This document shows, one piece after another, positions 33,979 through 42,932 of a DNA stretch of 64,000 bases. The DNA comes from Sagittula sp048553715. GTDB lineage: Bacteria > Pseudomonadota > Alphaproteobacteria > Rhodobacterales > Rhodobacteraceae. The DNA lies in NCBI RefSeq assembly GCF_048553715.1, contig NZ_JBLZNC010000002.1, positions 1 to 64,000 of the forward strand, written 5' to 3'. Numbering within the stretch: the stretch's first letter is position 1; each line of letters opens with the position of its first letter. The notes under the pieces were generated by a model, which worked only from the letters and a program-made list of their open reading frames with translations, made no database searches and was not told where the DNA came from. The translations under genes and the position numbers were made by a program.

Positions 33979-36426
33979 ATGGCTCTCCCTCCCGAACGTG
34001 CCCGCGTCGTCATCGTTGGCGGCGGTGTGATCGGCTGCTCTGTCGCCTATCACCTCACCCAGCTTGGCTGGACCGATGTTGTGCTGCTGGAACGCAAACA
34101 GCTGACCTCTGGCACCACGTGGCATGCCGCCGGTCTGATCGCGCAACTGCGCGCCACCAAGAACATGACCAAGCTGGCGAAATACTCCCAAGAGCTTTAC
34201 GGCAAGCTTGAAGAGGAAACCGGCGTCGCCACCGGCTTTCGCCGCAACGGGTCGATCACCGTGGCCCTGTCAGAGGAACGGCGCGAGGAAATCCTGCGTC
34301 AGGCGTCCATGGCACGCGCCTTTGGCGTCGAGGTTGAGGAGATCAGCCCGTCGGAGCTGAAAACCCGCTACCCGCATGTGAACACCGATGACGTGAAGGC
34401 CGCCGTCTACCTCGACAAGGACGGACAGGGCGATCCCGCCAACATCGCGCTGGCACTGGCCAAGGGCGCAAAGATGCGCAGCGCTCAGGTGATCGAGCGC
34501 ACAAAGGTCACGGGCTTTGGCCGCGACGGGCGGCGCATCAACAGCGTGTCATGGCAAGCAGAGACCGGCGAGAGCGGCACCATCGCCTGCGACATGGTGG
34601 TCAACTGCGCGGGCATGTGGGGCCACGAGGTGGGCCGCCAGATGGGCGTGAACGTCCCCCTGCACGCCTGCGAGCACTTCTACATCGTCACCGATACCGT
34701 GCCGGGGCTGACCCAGCTTCCCGTGCTGCGCGTCCCGGAGGAATGCGCCTACTACAAGGAAGACGCAGGAAAAATCCTGCTCGGCGCCTTTGAACCCGTA
34801 GCCAAGCCTTGGGGGATGAAAGGCATCTCGGAGGATTTCGAGTTCGACCAACTGCCCGAGGATTTCGACCACTTCGAGCCGATCCTGGAACAGGCGGTGA
34901 ACCGGATGCCCCTGCTGGCAGAGGCCGGCATCCACACGTTCTTTAACGGCCCCGAAAGCTTTACCCCCGATGACGCCTATCACCTTGGGCTAGCACCGGG
35001 GATGGACAACGTCTGGGTGGCCGCCGGCTTCAACTCCATCGGCATCCAATCGGCGGGCGGCGCGGGATCGGCGCTGGCCGCATGGATGGACACGGGCGAG
35101 AAACCCTTTGACCTTGGCGATGTGGACATCGCGCGGATGCAGCCGTTTCAAGGCAACAAGACCTATCTGTTCGAACGCTCCAAGGAAACGCTGGGCCTGC
35201 TCTACGCCGATCACTTCCCCTACCGGCAAAAGGCCACCGCGCGCGGGATCCGCCGCTCGCCGCTGCATGAACAACTGCTCCGCGAAGGCGCGGTCATGGG
35301 CGAGCTGGCAGGCTGGGAGCGCGCCAACTGGTTCGCAGACGCAGGCCAGCCTGCGGAATACGATTATAGCTGGAAGCGCCAGAACTGGTTCGACAACGCC
35401 GCCCGCGAACACCGCGCGATCCGCGAGAATGTCGGCATCTACGACATGTCCTCCTTTGGCAAGATCCGCGTCGAAGGACCGGATGCCGAGGCATTCCTGA
35501 ACTATGTCTCTGCCTCCAACCTGTCGGTCCCCGTGGGCAAGATCGTCTACAGCCAGTTCCTCAACGCCTCTGGCGGGATCGAGGCGGATGTGACCATCAC
35601 CCGCCTGTCGGAGACCGCCTATCTGGTGGTGACCCCCGCCGCCACACGTCTGGCCGATCAGGAATGGCTGCGCCGTCACATGGGCGATTTCCGCGTCACC
35701 CTGTTTGACGCCACTGCGGCCGAGGCCGTGATCTGCGTCATGGGGCCGAACGCGCGCGAGCTGCTGTCGCGCGTCTCGCCCAATGATTTTTCCAATGCCA
35801 CCAATCCCTTTGGCACCTGTCAGGACATCGAGATCGGCATGGCCGTCGCGCGGGCGCACCGCGTGACCTATGTGGGCGAACTGGGGTGGGAGCTGTACGT
35901 CAGCACCGATATGGCCGCCCATGTTTTCGAAACCCTGCGCGAAGCGGGCCGCGCCATGGACGCCAAGCTGATCGGCCTGCATGTCATGGACAGCTGCCGC
36001 ATGGAAAAGGGCTTTCGCCACTTCGGCCATGATATCTCGTCCGAGGATCACATCCTCGAGGCGGGACTGGGCTTTGCGATCAAGAAGACGGACGTCGATT
36101 TCATCGGGCGCGACGCGGTCCAGCGCAAACGCGACGAGGGTCTGCAATACCGGCTGGTGCAGTTCAAACTGACCGATCCCGAACCGCTGCTGTATCACGC
36201 CGAACCCATCGTGCGCGATGGCGAGATCGTGGGCTATCTGGCCTCTGGCGCCTATGGCCACCACCTTGGGGCTGCGATGGGCATGGGCTACGTCCCCTGC
36301 GCCGGACAGTCGGTGCAGGATGTACTGGCGTCCACCTATGACATCGAAATCGCAGGCCAGCGCATCCGCGCCGAAGCCTCTCTCAAACCCTTCTATGACC
36401 CGAAATCAGAGCGCGTGAAGGTCTGA
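33979..36426 (+). CDS. FAD/GcvT dehydrogenase, sarcosine-dehydrogenase-like
   Basis: The 815-residue enzyme has the same DAO-FAO_M-GcvT layout as its neighbour but differs in key spots. TSGTTWHAAGLIAQLR (His49) and ELEEETG-like KLEEETG match sarcosine dehydrogenase, and the folate-site acidic residue is Asp (GGIEADVTITRL), as in SARDH. The inferred reaction is sarcosine to glycine plus 5,10-methylene-THF, with electrons leaving through EtfAB, encoded 29 bases downstream. AAAGGACC precedes the ATG. It is distinct from the four-subunit SoxBDAG sarcosine oxidase. Confidence 0.85.
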   Translation: MALPPERARVVIVGGGVIGCSVAYHLTQLGWTDVVLLERKQLTSGTTWHAAGLIAQLRATKNMTKLAKYSQELYGKLEEETGVATGFRRNGSITVALSEERREEILRQASMARAFGVEVEEISPSELKTRYPHVNTDDVKAAVYLDKDGQGDPANIALALAKGAKMRSAQVIERTKVTGFGRDGRRINSVSWQAETGESGTIACDMVVNCAGMWGHEVGRQMGVNVPLHACEHFYIVTDTVPGLTQLPVLRVPEECAYYKEDAGKILLGAFEPVAKPWGMKGISEDFEFDQLPEDFDHFEPILEQAVNRMPLLAEAGIHTFFNGPESFTPDDAYHLGLAPGMDNVWVAAGFNSIGIQSAGGAGSALAAWMDTGEKPFDLGDVDIARMQPFQGNKTYLFERSKETLGLLYADHFPYRQKATARGIRRSPLHEQLLREGAVMGELAGWERANWFADAGQPAEYDYSWKRQNWFDNAAREHRAIRENVGIYDMSSFGKIRVEGPDAEAFLNYVSASNLSVPVGKIVYSQFLNASGGIEADVTITRLSETAYLVVTPAATRLADQEWLRRHMGDFRVTLFDATAAEAVICVMGPNARELLSRVSPNDFSNATNPFGTCQDIEIGMAVARAHRVTYVGELGWELYVSTDMAAHVFETLREAGRAMDAKLIGLHVMDSCRMEKGFRHFGHDISSEDHILEAGLGFAIKKTDVDFIGRDAVQRKRDEGLQYRLVQFKLTDPEPLLYHAEPIVRDGEIVGYLASGAYGHHLGAAMGMGYVPCAGQSVQDVLASTYDIEIAGQRIRAEASLKPFYDPKSERVKV

Positions 36427-36455
36427 CCTTTCCCGCCAGCAGGAGCACGCAACAG

Positions 36456-37208
36456 ATGAAAATTCTCGTCCCCGTCAAACGCGTCATCGACTACAACGTC
36501 AAGGTTCGCGTCAAACCCGATGGCAGCGGTGTTGACCTTGCCAATGTCAAAATGTCCATGAACCCGTTTGACGAAATCTCCGTCGAGGCGGCGATCCGTC
36601 TCAAGGAAGCGGGCACCGCCACCGAAGTGGTCGTCGTCTCCATCGGTGAGAAGAAAGCGCAGGAAACCCTGCGCACCGCGCTGGCCATGGGCGCCGACCG
36701 CGCCATTCTGGTCAACACCGACACCAGCGACGACATCGAGCCGCTGACCGTGGCCAAGATCCTTGCCAAAGTGGTGGCCGAGGAAGCCCCCGAACTGGTG
36801 ATCGCGGGCAAGCAGGCCATCGACAACGACATGAATGCCACCGGCCAGATGCTGGCGGCGCTTTTGGGCTGGGGTCAGGCGAGCTTTGCCTCCGAGGTCG
36901 AGATTGCCGATGGCACGGCAACCGTCACCCGCGAGGTCGACGGCGGGCTGCAGACCATTGCGGTCAAGCTGCCTGCGGTGGTGACCACCGATCTGCGCCT
37001 GAACGAGCCGCGCTATGCCTCGCTCCCCAACATTATGAAAGCCAAGAAAAAGCCGCTCGAAGAAAAGACCGCTGCGGATTACGGCGTCGATCTGGCACCG
37101 CGGCTGAAGGTGATCGCGACCGAGGAACCCGCAGGCCGCGCCGCTGGCATTCTGGTCGGCTCGGTCGATGAACTGGTGGGCAAACTTAAAGAACAGGGAC
37201 TGGTGTGA
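36456..37208 (+). CDS. etfB: Electron transfer flavoprotein, beta subunit
   Basis: The 250-residue subunit (MKILVPVKRVIDYNVKVRV start, PFDEISVEAAIRLKEAG, KQAIDNDMNATGQM, adenine-nucleotide region and the MKAKKKPL recognition loop near 195) binds AMP and docks dehydrogenases. AGGAGC precedes the start. It overlaps etfA by one base. Placement after the two FAD demethylases suggests it accepts their electrons, although ETF also serves acyl-CoA dehydrogenases. Confidence 0.95.
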   Translation: MKILVPVKRVIDYNVKVRVKPDGSGVDLANVKMSMNPFDEISVEAAIRLKEAGTATEVVVVSIGEKKAQETLRTALAMGADRAILVNTDTSDDIEPLTVAKILAKVVAEEAPELVIAGKQAIDNDMNATGQMLAALLGWGQASFASEVEIADGTATVTREVDGGLQTIAVKLPAVVTTDLRLNEPRYASLPNIMKAKKKPLEEKTAADYGVDLAPRLKVIATEEPAGRAAGILVGSVDELVGKLKEQGLV

Positions 37209-38131
37209 TGTCTGTACTTCTTCTGGCTGAAACCGCCGGCGATACGCTGGCAACCGATGCAACCGCCAAGGCCGTGACGGCTGCGGCCAAGCTGGGCACG
37301 GTCACGGCACTGGTCTGCGGCACCGCCGCCGCCGCCGAGGCCGCCGCCGCCATCGATGGCGTGGACCGCGTGCTGCATTGCGCCGATGATGCGGTGGCCC
37401 ACGGGCTGGCCGAAAACCTGGCCGGGTTGGTGCTGGACAACGCCGATGGCGTGACCCACATCGTGGCGCCTGCCACCGCCTCGGCCAAGAACGTGCTGCC
37501 GCGCGTTGCCGCACTGCTCGATGCGATGGTCATCACCGACGTGATCGAGGTGCTCTCCCCCGACACTTTCAAACGTCCGATCTACGCAGGCAACGCCATC
37601 CAGACGGTTCAGTCGCTCGATGCGGTCAAGGTGCTGTCGCTGCGCACCGCAGCTTTTGACGCCGCAAGCACCGGCGCGCCCGCTCCGGTGGACAGCGTGT
37701 CGCTGGCGCAGCCCTCGGATCTGTCTGCCCATGTCGCGGACAAGACCGTGACCTCTGACCGGCCCGAGCTGACCTCTGCCAAGGTGGTGGTCTCCGGCGG
37801 GCGCGGTGTGGGATCGGAGCAGGATTTCGCGCTGATCTCCGGCCTTGCGGACAAGCTGGGGGCTGCCGTCGGTGCCTCGCGCGCGGCGGTGGATTCCGGC
37901 TTTGCCCCCAACGATTTGCAGGTTGGCCAAACCGGCAAGGTGGTGGCCCCGGACCTTTACGTGGCCGTGGGCATCTCCGGCGCGATCCAGCATCTGGCGG
38001 GCATGAAAGACAGCAAGATCATCGTCGCCATCAACAAGGACGAGGAGGCCCCGATCTTTCAGGTGGCAGACTACGGGCTTGTGGCCGATCTGTTCGAGGC
38101 GGTCCCCGATATGACGGACAAGCTGGGATGA
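37208..38131 (+). CDS. etfA: Electron transfer flavoprotein, alpha subunit
   Basis: The 307-residue subunit holds the FAD. The C-terminal FAD-binding signature runs from VVVSGGRGVGSEQDF to VGASRAAVDSGFAPNDLQVGQTGKVVAPDLYVAVGISGAIQHLAGM. It passes electrons to ETF-ubiquinone oxidoreductase. The ATG at 37208 overlaps the etfB stop (TGATG), and the gene overlaps folD by four bases. Tight packing points to one transcript with the demethylases. Confidence 0.95.
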   Translation: MSVLLLAETAGDTLATDATAKAVTAAAKLGTVTALVCGTAAAAEAAAAIDGVDRVLHCADDAVAHGLAENLAGLVLDNADGVTHIVAPATASAKNVLPRVAALLDAMVITDVIEVLSPDTFKRPIYAGNAIQTVQSLDAVKVLSLRTAAFDAASTGAPAPVDSVSLAQPSDLSAHVADKTVTSDRPELTSAKVVVSGGRGVGSEQDFALISGLADKLGAAVGASRAAVDSGFAPNDLQVGQTGKVVAPDLYVAVGISGAIQHLAGMKDSKIIVAINKDEEAPIFQVADYGLVADLFEAVPDMTDKLG

Positions 38132-39036
38132 GCGCCACGCTGATCGACGGCAAGGCCTATGCCGCCCGCCTGCGCGCCCGCGTGGCCGACCGCGTGGCGC
38201 AGCTTGTGCCTCAGGCCGGTCAGGCCCCGGGGCTGGCGGTGGTGCTGGTGGGGCATGACCCGGCGTCCGAGGTCTATGTCCGCTCCAAGGGGAAACAGGC
38301 GGTGGAGGCGGGGATGAAATCCTTTGAACACCGCCTGCCCGCCACCACCCCCGAACACGAGCTGCTGGATCTGATCGCGCGGCTCAACGCAGACACGCAG
38401 GTGCACGGGATCCTTGTGCAGCTGCCCCTGCCCGACCATCTGGATGCGCGCGCGGTGATCAATGCCATCGCCCCGCACAAGGATGTGGACGGCTTTCACA
38501 TCTCCAATGTGGGGATGGTGGGCACGGGACAGGACGCCATCGTGCCCTGCACGCCCTTGGGCTGCATGATGATGCTGCGCGACTATCACAGCGACTTTCG
38601 CGGCAAAACCGCGCTGGTCATCGGCCATTCCAACGTGGTGGGCAAACCCATGGCGCGGCTGCTGCTGAATGCCGATTGCACGGTGATGGTGGCGCATAAA
38701 CATTCGACCAACATCCCCGAACTGGCGCGCATGGCCGATATTCTGGTGGTGGCCGCCGGTGTGCCGGGTCTGGTCAAGGGCGACTGGATCAAGCCGGGGG
38801 CCACGGTCATCGACGTGGGCATCAACCGTGTTGACGCGGACACGCCGGGCAAGACCCGTCTGGTGGGGGATGTGGATTTCGACGCCGCAGCCAAGGTGGC
38901 CGGTGCGATCACCCCCGTTCCCGGCGGTGTCGGCCCAATGACCATTGCCTGCCTGCTGGCCAACACGCTCAGCGCCTACTGCCATCAACACGGGCTCGAA
39001 GACGCGCCCCTTTTACACGACGAACAGGACAGCTGA
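38128..39036 (+). CDS. folD: Bifunctional methylene-THF dehydrogenase / methenyl-THF cyclohydrolase
   Basis: It oxidises 5,10-methylene-THF to methenyl-THF with NADP and hydrolyses it to 10-formyl-THF. The 302-residue protein shows the catalytic YVRSKGKQA block, VQLPLPDHLD, a KDVDGFH loop, VIGHSNVVGKPMA for nucleotide binding and PVPGGVGPMT. It overlaps etfA (ATGA) and purU (one base). In this operon it processes the C1 units released by the demethylases. Confidence 0.96.
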   Translation: MSATLIDGKAYAARLRARVADRVAQLVPQAGQAPGLAVVLVGHDPASEVYVRSKGKQAVEAGMKSFEHRLPATTPEHELLDLIARLNADTQVHGILVQLPLPDHLDARAVINAIAPHKDVDGFHISNVGMVGTGQDAIVPCTPLGCMMMLRDYHSDFRGKTALVIGHSNVVGKPMARLLLNADCTVMVAHKHSTNIPELARMADILVVAAGVPGLVKGDWIKPGATVIDVGINRVDADTPGKTRLVGDVDFDAAAKVAGAITPVPGGVGPMTIACLLANTLSAYCHQHGLEDAPLLHDEQDS

Positions 39037-39920
39037 TGACACGCTATTGCCTTACCGTGACTTGCCCTTCCCGGCGCGGGATCGTTGCTGCGATCTCGAC
39101 CTTTCTGGCCGAACATGGCTGCAACATCACCGACAGTGCGCAATTCGATGACGCAGAGACAAACCAGTTTTTCATGCGCATCAGTTTCACCCCCGAAGAC
39201 GGGGCCGCGCTGGAGGCCCTGACCGCCGATTTCGCCAGCATCGCGGACGGGATGGGCATGACCTACGCCTTCCACGACGAGTCCGAGAAGATGAAGGTTG
39301 TCATCATGGTCTCGCGCTTCGGGCACTGCCTGAACGATCTGCTGTATCGCGTGAAAATCGGCGCGCTGCCGGTGGAAATCGTGGCCGTGATCTCCAACCA
39401 CATGGACTATCAAAAGGTGGTGGTGAACGCGGATATTCCCTTTCACTGCATCAAGGTCACCAAGGAAAACAAGCCTCAGGCCGAGGCCGAGATCATGAAA
39501 GTGGTCGAGGATACAGGCGCAGAGCTGATCGTTCTGGCCCGTTATATGCAGATCCTGTCCGACGAGATGTGCCAGAAGATGTCGGGGCGCATCATCAACA
39601 TCCACCACTCGTTCCTGCCGTCTTTCAAGGGGGCAAACCCCTACAAACAGGCGTTTGAGCGTGGGGTAAAGCTGATCGGGGCGACGTCCCATTACGTGAC
39701 CGCCGATCTCGACGAGGGGCCGATCATCGAACAGGACATCGTGCGCATCACCCATGCGCAATCAGCGTCGGACTACGTGTCGCTGGGCCGTGATGTCGAG
39801 GCCTCTGTGCTGGCGCGCGCGATCCACGCCCATGTGCATCACCGCGCCTTTCTCAACGGCAACAAAACCGTGGTCTTCCCCGCTTCGCCGGGCAGCTTTT
39901 CCAGCGAACGCATGGGCTGA
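39036..39920 (+). CDS. purU: Formyltetrahydrofolate deformylase
   Basis: It hydrolyses 10-formyl-THF to formate and THF, freeing folate for more demethylation. The 294-residue protein has an N-terminal ACT domain (about 1-85, RYCLTVTCPSRRGIVAAIS) and a formyltransferase-like domain with the catalytic NIHHSFLPSF and the ending YVTADLDEGPIIEQD. It is the last gene of the C1 operon, overlapping folD by one base. PurU paired with GcvT-type demethylases is common in this group. Confidence 0.95.
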   Translation: MTRYCLTVTCPSRRGIVAAISTFLAEHGCNITDSAQFDDAETNQFFMRISFTPEDGAALEALTADFASIADGMGMTYAFHDESEKMKVVIMVSRFGHCLNDLLYRVKIGALPVEIVAVISNHMDYQKVVVNADIPFHCIKVTKENKPQAEAEIMKVVEDTGAELIVLARYMQILSDEMCQKMSGRIINIHHSFLPSFKGANPYKQAFERGVKLIGATSHYVTADLDEGPIIEQDIVRITHAQSASDYVSLGRDVEASVLARAIHAHVHHRAFLNGNKTVVFPASPGSFSSERMG

Positions 39921-39954
39921 TACCGGCCAACACACCGGCAACAAAATGCCACTC

Positions 39955-39986
39955 AAAGGGTCCGAAGCACGCCTCGGACCCTTTTG
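39955..39986 (+). terminator. Rho-independent terminator of the C1 operon
   Basis: AAAGGGTCCGA pairs perfectly with TCGGACCCTTT over 11 bp around an eight-base loop and is followed by T. It lies 35 bases after the purU stop. Confidence 0.85.
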
Positions 39987-40061
39987 CATGTTTGCTGCAA
40001 ATTGCCTCGACACATCCGGCGCAATGCTGAGGGCCCAAGACACCTGTTGAGAGGACAAGAC

Positions 40062-40238
40062 ATGCTCAAACGTATCGCAACCGCGCTGACCCTGATGGCC
40101 GTTATGATGGCACCGGTTGCGGGCTCCGCCCAGCCGGCACCGCACGGGACCACGCAGCCACGCGGACCGGGGGTCGAGCTTGTGGTTGCCGCTGCCGCAG
40201 CCGTGCTGCTTGTCGGTGTGCTCGCGCACCGCCATTGA
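40062..40238 (+). CDS. Small membrane or exported protein, unknown
   Basis: This 58-residue protein has a signal-peptide-like or membrane start (LKRIATALTLMAVMMAPVAGSA, possible cut after about 23), a short Pro/Gly/Thr-rich part, and a second hydrophobic helix (VELVVAAAAAVLLVGVLA) ending in HRH. GAGAGGA precedes the ATG. It has its own space between two terminators, so it is a single-gene unit. No family is recognised; the predicted product is either a two-helix inner membrane peptide or a processed single-helix one. Confidence 0.55.
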   Translation: MLKRIATALTLMAVMMAPVAGSAQPAPHGTTQPRGPGVELVVAAAAAVLLVGVLAHRH

Positions 40239-40246
40239 CCACAAAA

Positions 40247-40286
40247 GCAAAACGCCCCCGCGCCAAGATCCGGCACGGGGGCGTTT
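40247..40286 (-). terminator. Bidirectional terminator
   Basis: AACGCCCCCG and CGGGGGCGTT form a perfect 10-bp stem, extended by a GCC/GGC pair inside. On the minus strand it continues into TTTTG and ends the transporter operon; on the plus strand TTTG follows, after the small membrane gene. Confidence 0.8.
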
Positions 40287-40300
40287 GTCTGATCGGCTGA

Positions 40301-41818
40301 TTACTTGCGGCCTGCCACGATCCGGTCAAGGATCAGCGCGCAGAACAGGATCGCGAGACCGGCAAGGATCCCCTGCCCCGCCGCCGCGTATTGCAGCGCT
40401 TCCAGCACGTCTTCGCCCAATCCCTTGGCCCCGATCAGCGAGGCCACAACCACCATTGCCAGCGACAGCAGGATCGTCTGGTTAACCCCCGCCATGATCG
40501 TTTTGCGGGCCAATGGCAGATCCACCCGCCACAGCAGATAAGACGGGGTCGCGCCAAAGGCCATCGCGGCCTCGCGCACGGTGGCGGGCACCTGCTGCAG
40601 CCCCAGCACCGTGAACCGGATCACCGGAGGGCTGCCAAAGATCATCGTCGCCACCACGCCTGCAGGCTTGCCCGCGCCGATAAAGGCCACCACCGGGATC
40701 AGATAGACAAAGGACGGCATCGACTGCATGAAATCCAGCACCGGACGCACCACCGCAAAGACCCGTGGCCTGCGTGCGCAATAAATCCCCAGCGGAATGC
40801 CCAGTGTGATCGAAATCAGCGCCGCCGCCCCCAGAAGCGCGATTGTGGTCATCGCTTTTTCCCAGAAATCCAGCACGCCAAGATAGGCCAGCGCCGCTGC
40901 GGTAAAGATCGCCACGCGTGCGCCGCCCGACAGCCACGCCAGCATGACAAAGACCAGCGCCACCACCGGCCATGGCGTGCCCACCAGCACCACTTCGATC
41001 CAGTCGAGCAAGGTGCGCATGCCCACGGTCAAGGCATCAAAAAACCCGCGCCCGTGCACTTTGGTCCAGTCGAAAATGCCCTGCAGCCCATCGCCCACAT
41101 TCAGACGCCAATCGCGGTTCGTCGGAAAGGCATTGAGCAGGCCAAAGGCATCGGGCCGCGCGAATTTCATCATCGACAGGCCAATCACGACGGCGGCGAT
41201 GGCACAGGCCAACACCAGCCGTTCGGTGGCCCAGCCGCTGGCCTCGCGCCGGTCGGACCGCCAGCGCACGAACTGCGCCTCCAGCGTCCAGTTGGCCAGC
41301 ACAGCAATCGCCGCGCGAAACAGCACCAACAGCGCCGCACCGCCCAGCAGGTACATCACACCACCGGCAGCGGCCTGTCCGGCGGCGGCCTCTGCCCCCG
41401 CCAGCGCATCCTGCAACGAGGCAGCCGCCCTTTGCAGCGCCTCCAGCGAGGCCGCGCCCGAGGCTTCTGCCGCCTCGATCTGTTGGCGGCGCAGATCCAG
41501 CGTCTGCGCAATCTGTTCCGCCCGTAGGCGCGCCTCGCGGCCCAGATCGCCAAACAGCCCCATCCCCATCAGGATGACCGCCAGCGTGTCCAACAGCAGC
41601 GTGCCCAGAAACCACGACCACAGGCCGCGCGCGCCGAACCAGACCGGCCCAAGCAGCCCTGCGGCCATGTTTACGGTCAGCCGGTAGCCCGGCGCTTCCA
41701 TCATGTGGTGGAACACGCGCCGGTAATAGCCCTGCGATTGCCCCGCAAATTCCCCGATCAATGCGTCAAGACGCGACGGTGTGCTGGCCTGAACCTTGGA
41801 TGGATCGACATGCATCAT
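40301..41818 (-). CDS. Glycine-betaine-type ABC transporter permease with extra N-terminal domain
   Basis: The 505-residue permease carries a standard ProW/OpuAB transport domain from about residue 245 on, with SITLGIPLGIYCARRP, the DFMQSMPSFVYLIPVVAFIG segment and the EAAMAFGATPSYLLWRVDLPLA coupling loop. The first 240 residues are unusual: a YYRRVFHH...NMAAGLLGPVWFGARGLWSW block resembling DUF2628 membrane domains, an Ala/Glu-rich coiled coil (about 93-150) and two further helices. The start at 41818 has AAGGAG six bases upstream. It is the last gene of the transporter operon. The substrate is a quaternary amine or DMSP-like compound by family. Confidence 0.85.
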   Translation of the reverse strand: MMHVDPSKVQASTPSRLDALIGEFAGQSQGYYRRVFHHMMEAPGYRLTVNMAAGLLGPVWFGARGLWSWFLGTLLLDTLAVILMGMGLFGDLGREARLRAEQIAQTLDLRRQQIEAAEASGAASLEALQRAAASLQDALAGAEAAAGQAAAGGVMYLLGGAALLVLFRAAIAVLANWTLEAQFVRWRSDRREASGWATERLVLACAIAAVVIGLSMMKFARPDAFGLLNAFPTNRDWRLNVGDGLQGIFDWTKVHGRGFFDALTVGMRTLLDWIEVVLVGTPWPVVALVFVMLAWLSGGARVAIFTAAALAYLGVLDFWEKAMTTIALLGAAALISITLGIPLGIYCARRPRVFAVVRPVLDFMQSMPSFVYLIPVVAFIGAGKPAGVVATMIFGSPPVIRFTVLGLQQVPATVREAAMAFGATPSYLLWRVDLPLARKTIMAGVNQTILLSLAMVVVASLIGAKGLGEDVLEALQYAAAGQGILAGLAILFCALILDRIVAGRK

Positions 41819-41828
41819 CTCTGGCTCC

Positions 41829-42878
41829 TTACGCCTGACTGTTCTGGATCGCGCGCAAAAGGCTCGCGCGGTTGATAACACCGACGGTGTTGTGATCATC
41901 GGCCACGGTGACGACGCCATGACCGTCCACCGCCAAATTCATCAGATCGCTCAGGTCCATCTTTGGATGTGCGACCTTGGCGTCCTGTGGCACATGGCCA
42001 TGCTGCGCCTGATATTCCTCCACCGGCTGCATCACCGAATGGGCGAAGATCATGTTGAGCTTTGAAATCCCGGCGACAAAATCCGCCACATAGTCGTCTG
42101 CGGGGTTCAGGATGATGTCTTCGGGCGTGCCGATCTGGACGATGCGCCCGTCCTTCATGATGGCGATGCGATGGCCGATGCGGATCGCCTCGTCCAGATC
42201 ATGGGTGATGAACATCGTGGTCTTGCCCAGCTTGCGGCTGAGCGCCATGAACTGATCCTGCAACTGCTTGCGGATCAGCGGATCAAGCGCGGAGAACGGC
42301 TCGTCCATAAGCAGGATTTCAGGGTCTGCGGCAATGGCACGGGCCAGCCCCACCCGCTGTTGCATGCCGCCCGACAGCTCATGGGCGTATTTGTCTTCCC
42401 AGCCGGTCAGCTCCACCAGATCCAGCACGCGGTCCGCCTCTTCCCAGCGGCGCGCCTTGCCGGTGCCGCGAATTTCCAAGGGCATGGCCACGTTGTCGCG
42501 CACCGTGCGGTGCGGCATCAGACCAAAGTTCTGGAACACCATGGCCACGCGCCGGTTGCGCAGATCGCGCAGCCCCGCATCATCCAACCCCATCACGTCC
42601 TCGCCGTTCAGCCGGATGGCCCCCGCCGTCGGTTCCAACAGCCGGTTCACATGGCGCACAAGCGTCGATTTGCCCGACCCGCTCAGCCCCATGACGCAGA
42701 ACAGCTCGCCCCGCCGGATCTGGAAATTGGCATCGGCGACGCCCACCACACAGTCGAATTCTTCCAGCACCTCGGCTTTGGTCAGGTGCTCTTCGTGGAT
42801 CGCGGCCAGCGCCTGCTGGGCCTTGTCTCCGAAAATCTTCCACACGCCCTGCGCGTCGATTGCAATATCGCTGTCCAT
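41829..42878 (-). CDS. Glycine-betaine-type ABC transporter ATP-binding protein
   Basis: The 349-residue ATPase is of the ProV/OpuAA type. Walker A is GLSGSGKST, the signature is LSGGMQQRVGLARAIA and Walker B is ILLMDEPFSALD. The C-terminal part beyond about 270 carries a CBS-like regulatory segment (VDGHGVVTVADDHNTVGVINRASLL). CBS domains in this family sense ionic strength or nucleotides. It starts at 42878 rather than an upstream ATG, since family similarity begins there. It ends ten bases before the permease start. Confidence 0.9.
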   Translation of the reverse strand: MDSDIAIDAQGVWKIFGDKAQQALAAIHEEHLTKAEVLEEFDCVVGVADANFQIRRGELFCVMGLSGSGKSTLVRHVNRLLEPTAGAIRLNGEDVMGLDDAGLRDLRNRRVAMVFQNFGLMPHRTVRDNVAMPLEIRGTGKARRWEEADRVLDLVELTGWEDKYAHELSGGMQQRVGLARAIAADPEILLMDEPFSALDPLIRKQLQDQFMALSRKLGKTTMFITHDLDEAIRIGHRIAIMKDGRIVQIGTPEDIILNPADDYVADFVAGISKLNMIFAHSVMQPVEEYQAQHGHVPQDAKVAHPKMDLSDLMNLAVDGHGVVTVADDHNTVGVINRASLLRAIQNSQA

Positions 42879-42932
42879 CTTACCCCGTCCCGTCAAAAGC
42901 CCCCGCCCCCCATGGGACGGGGGAGGTGCCAA

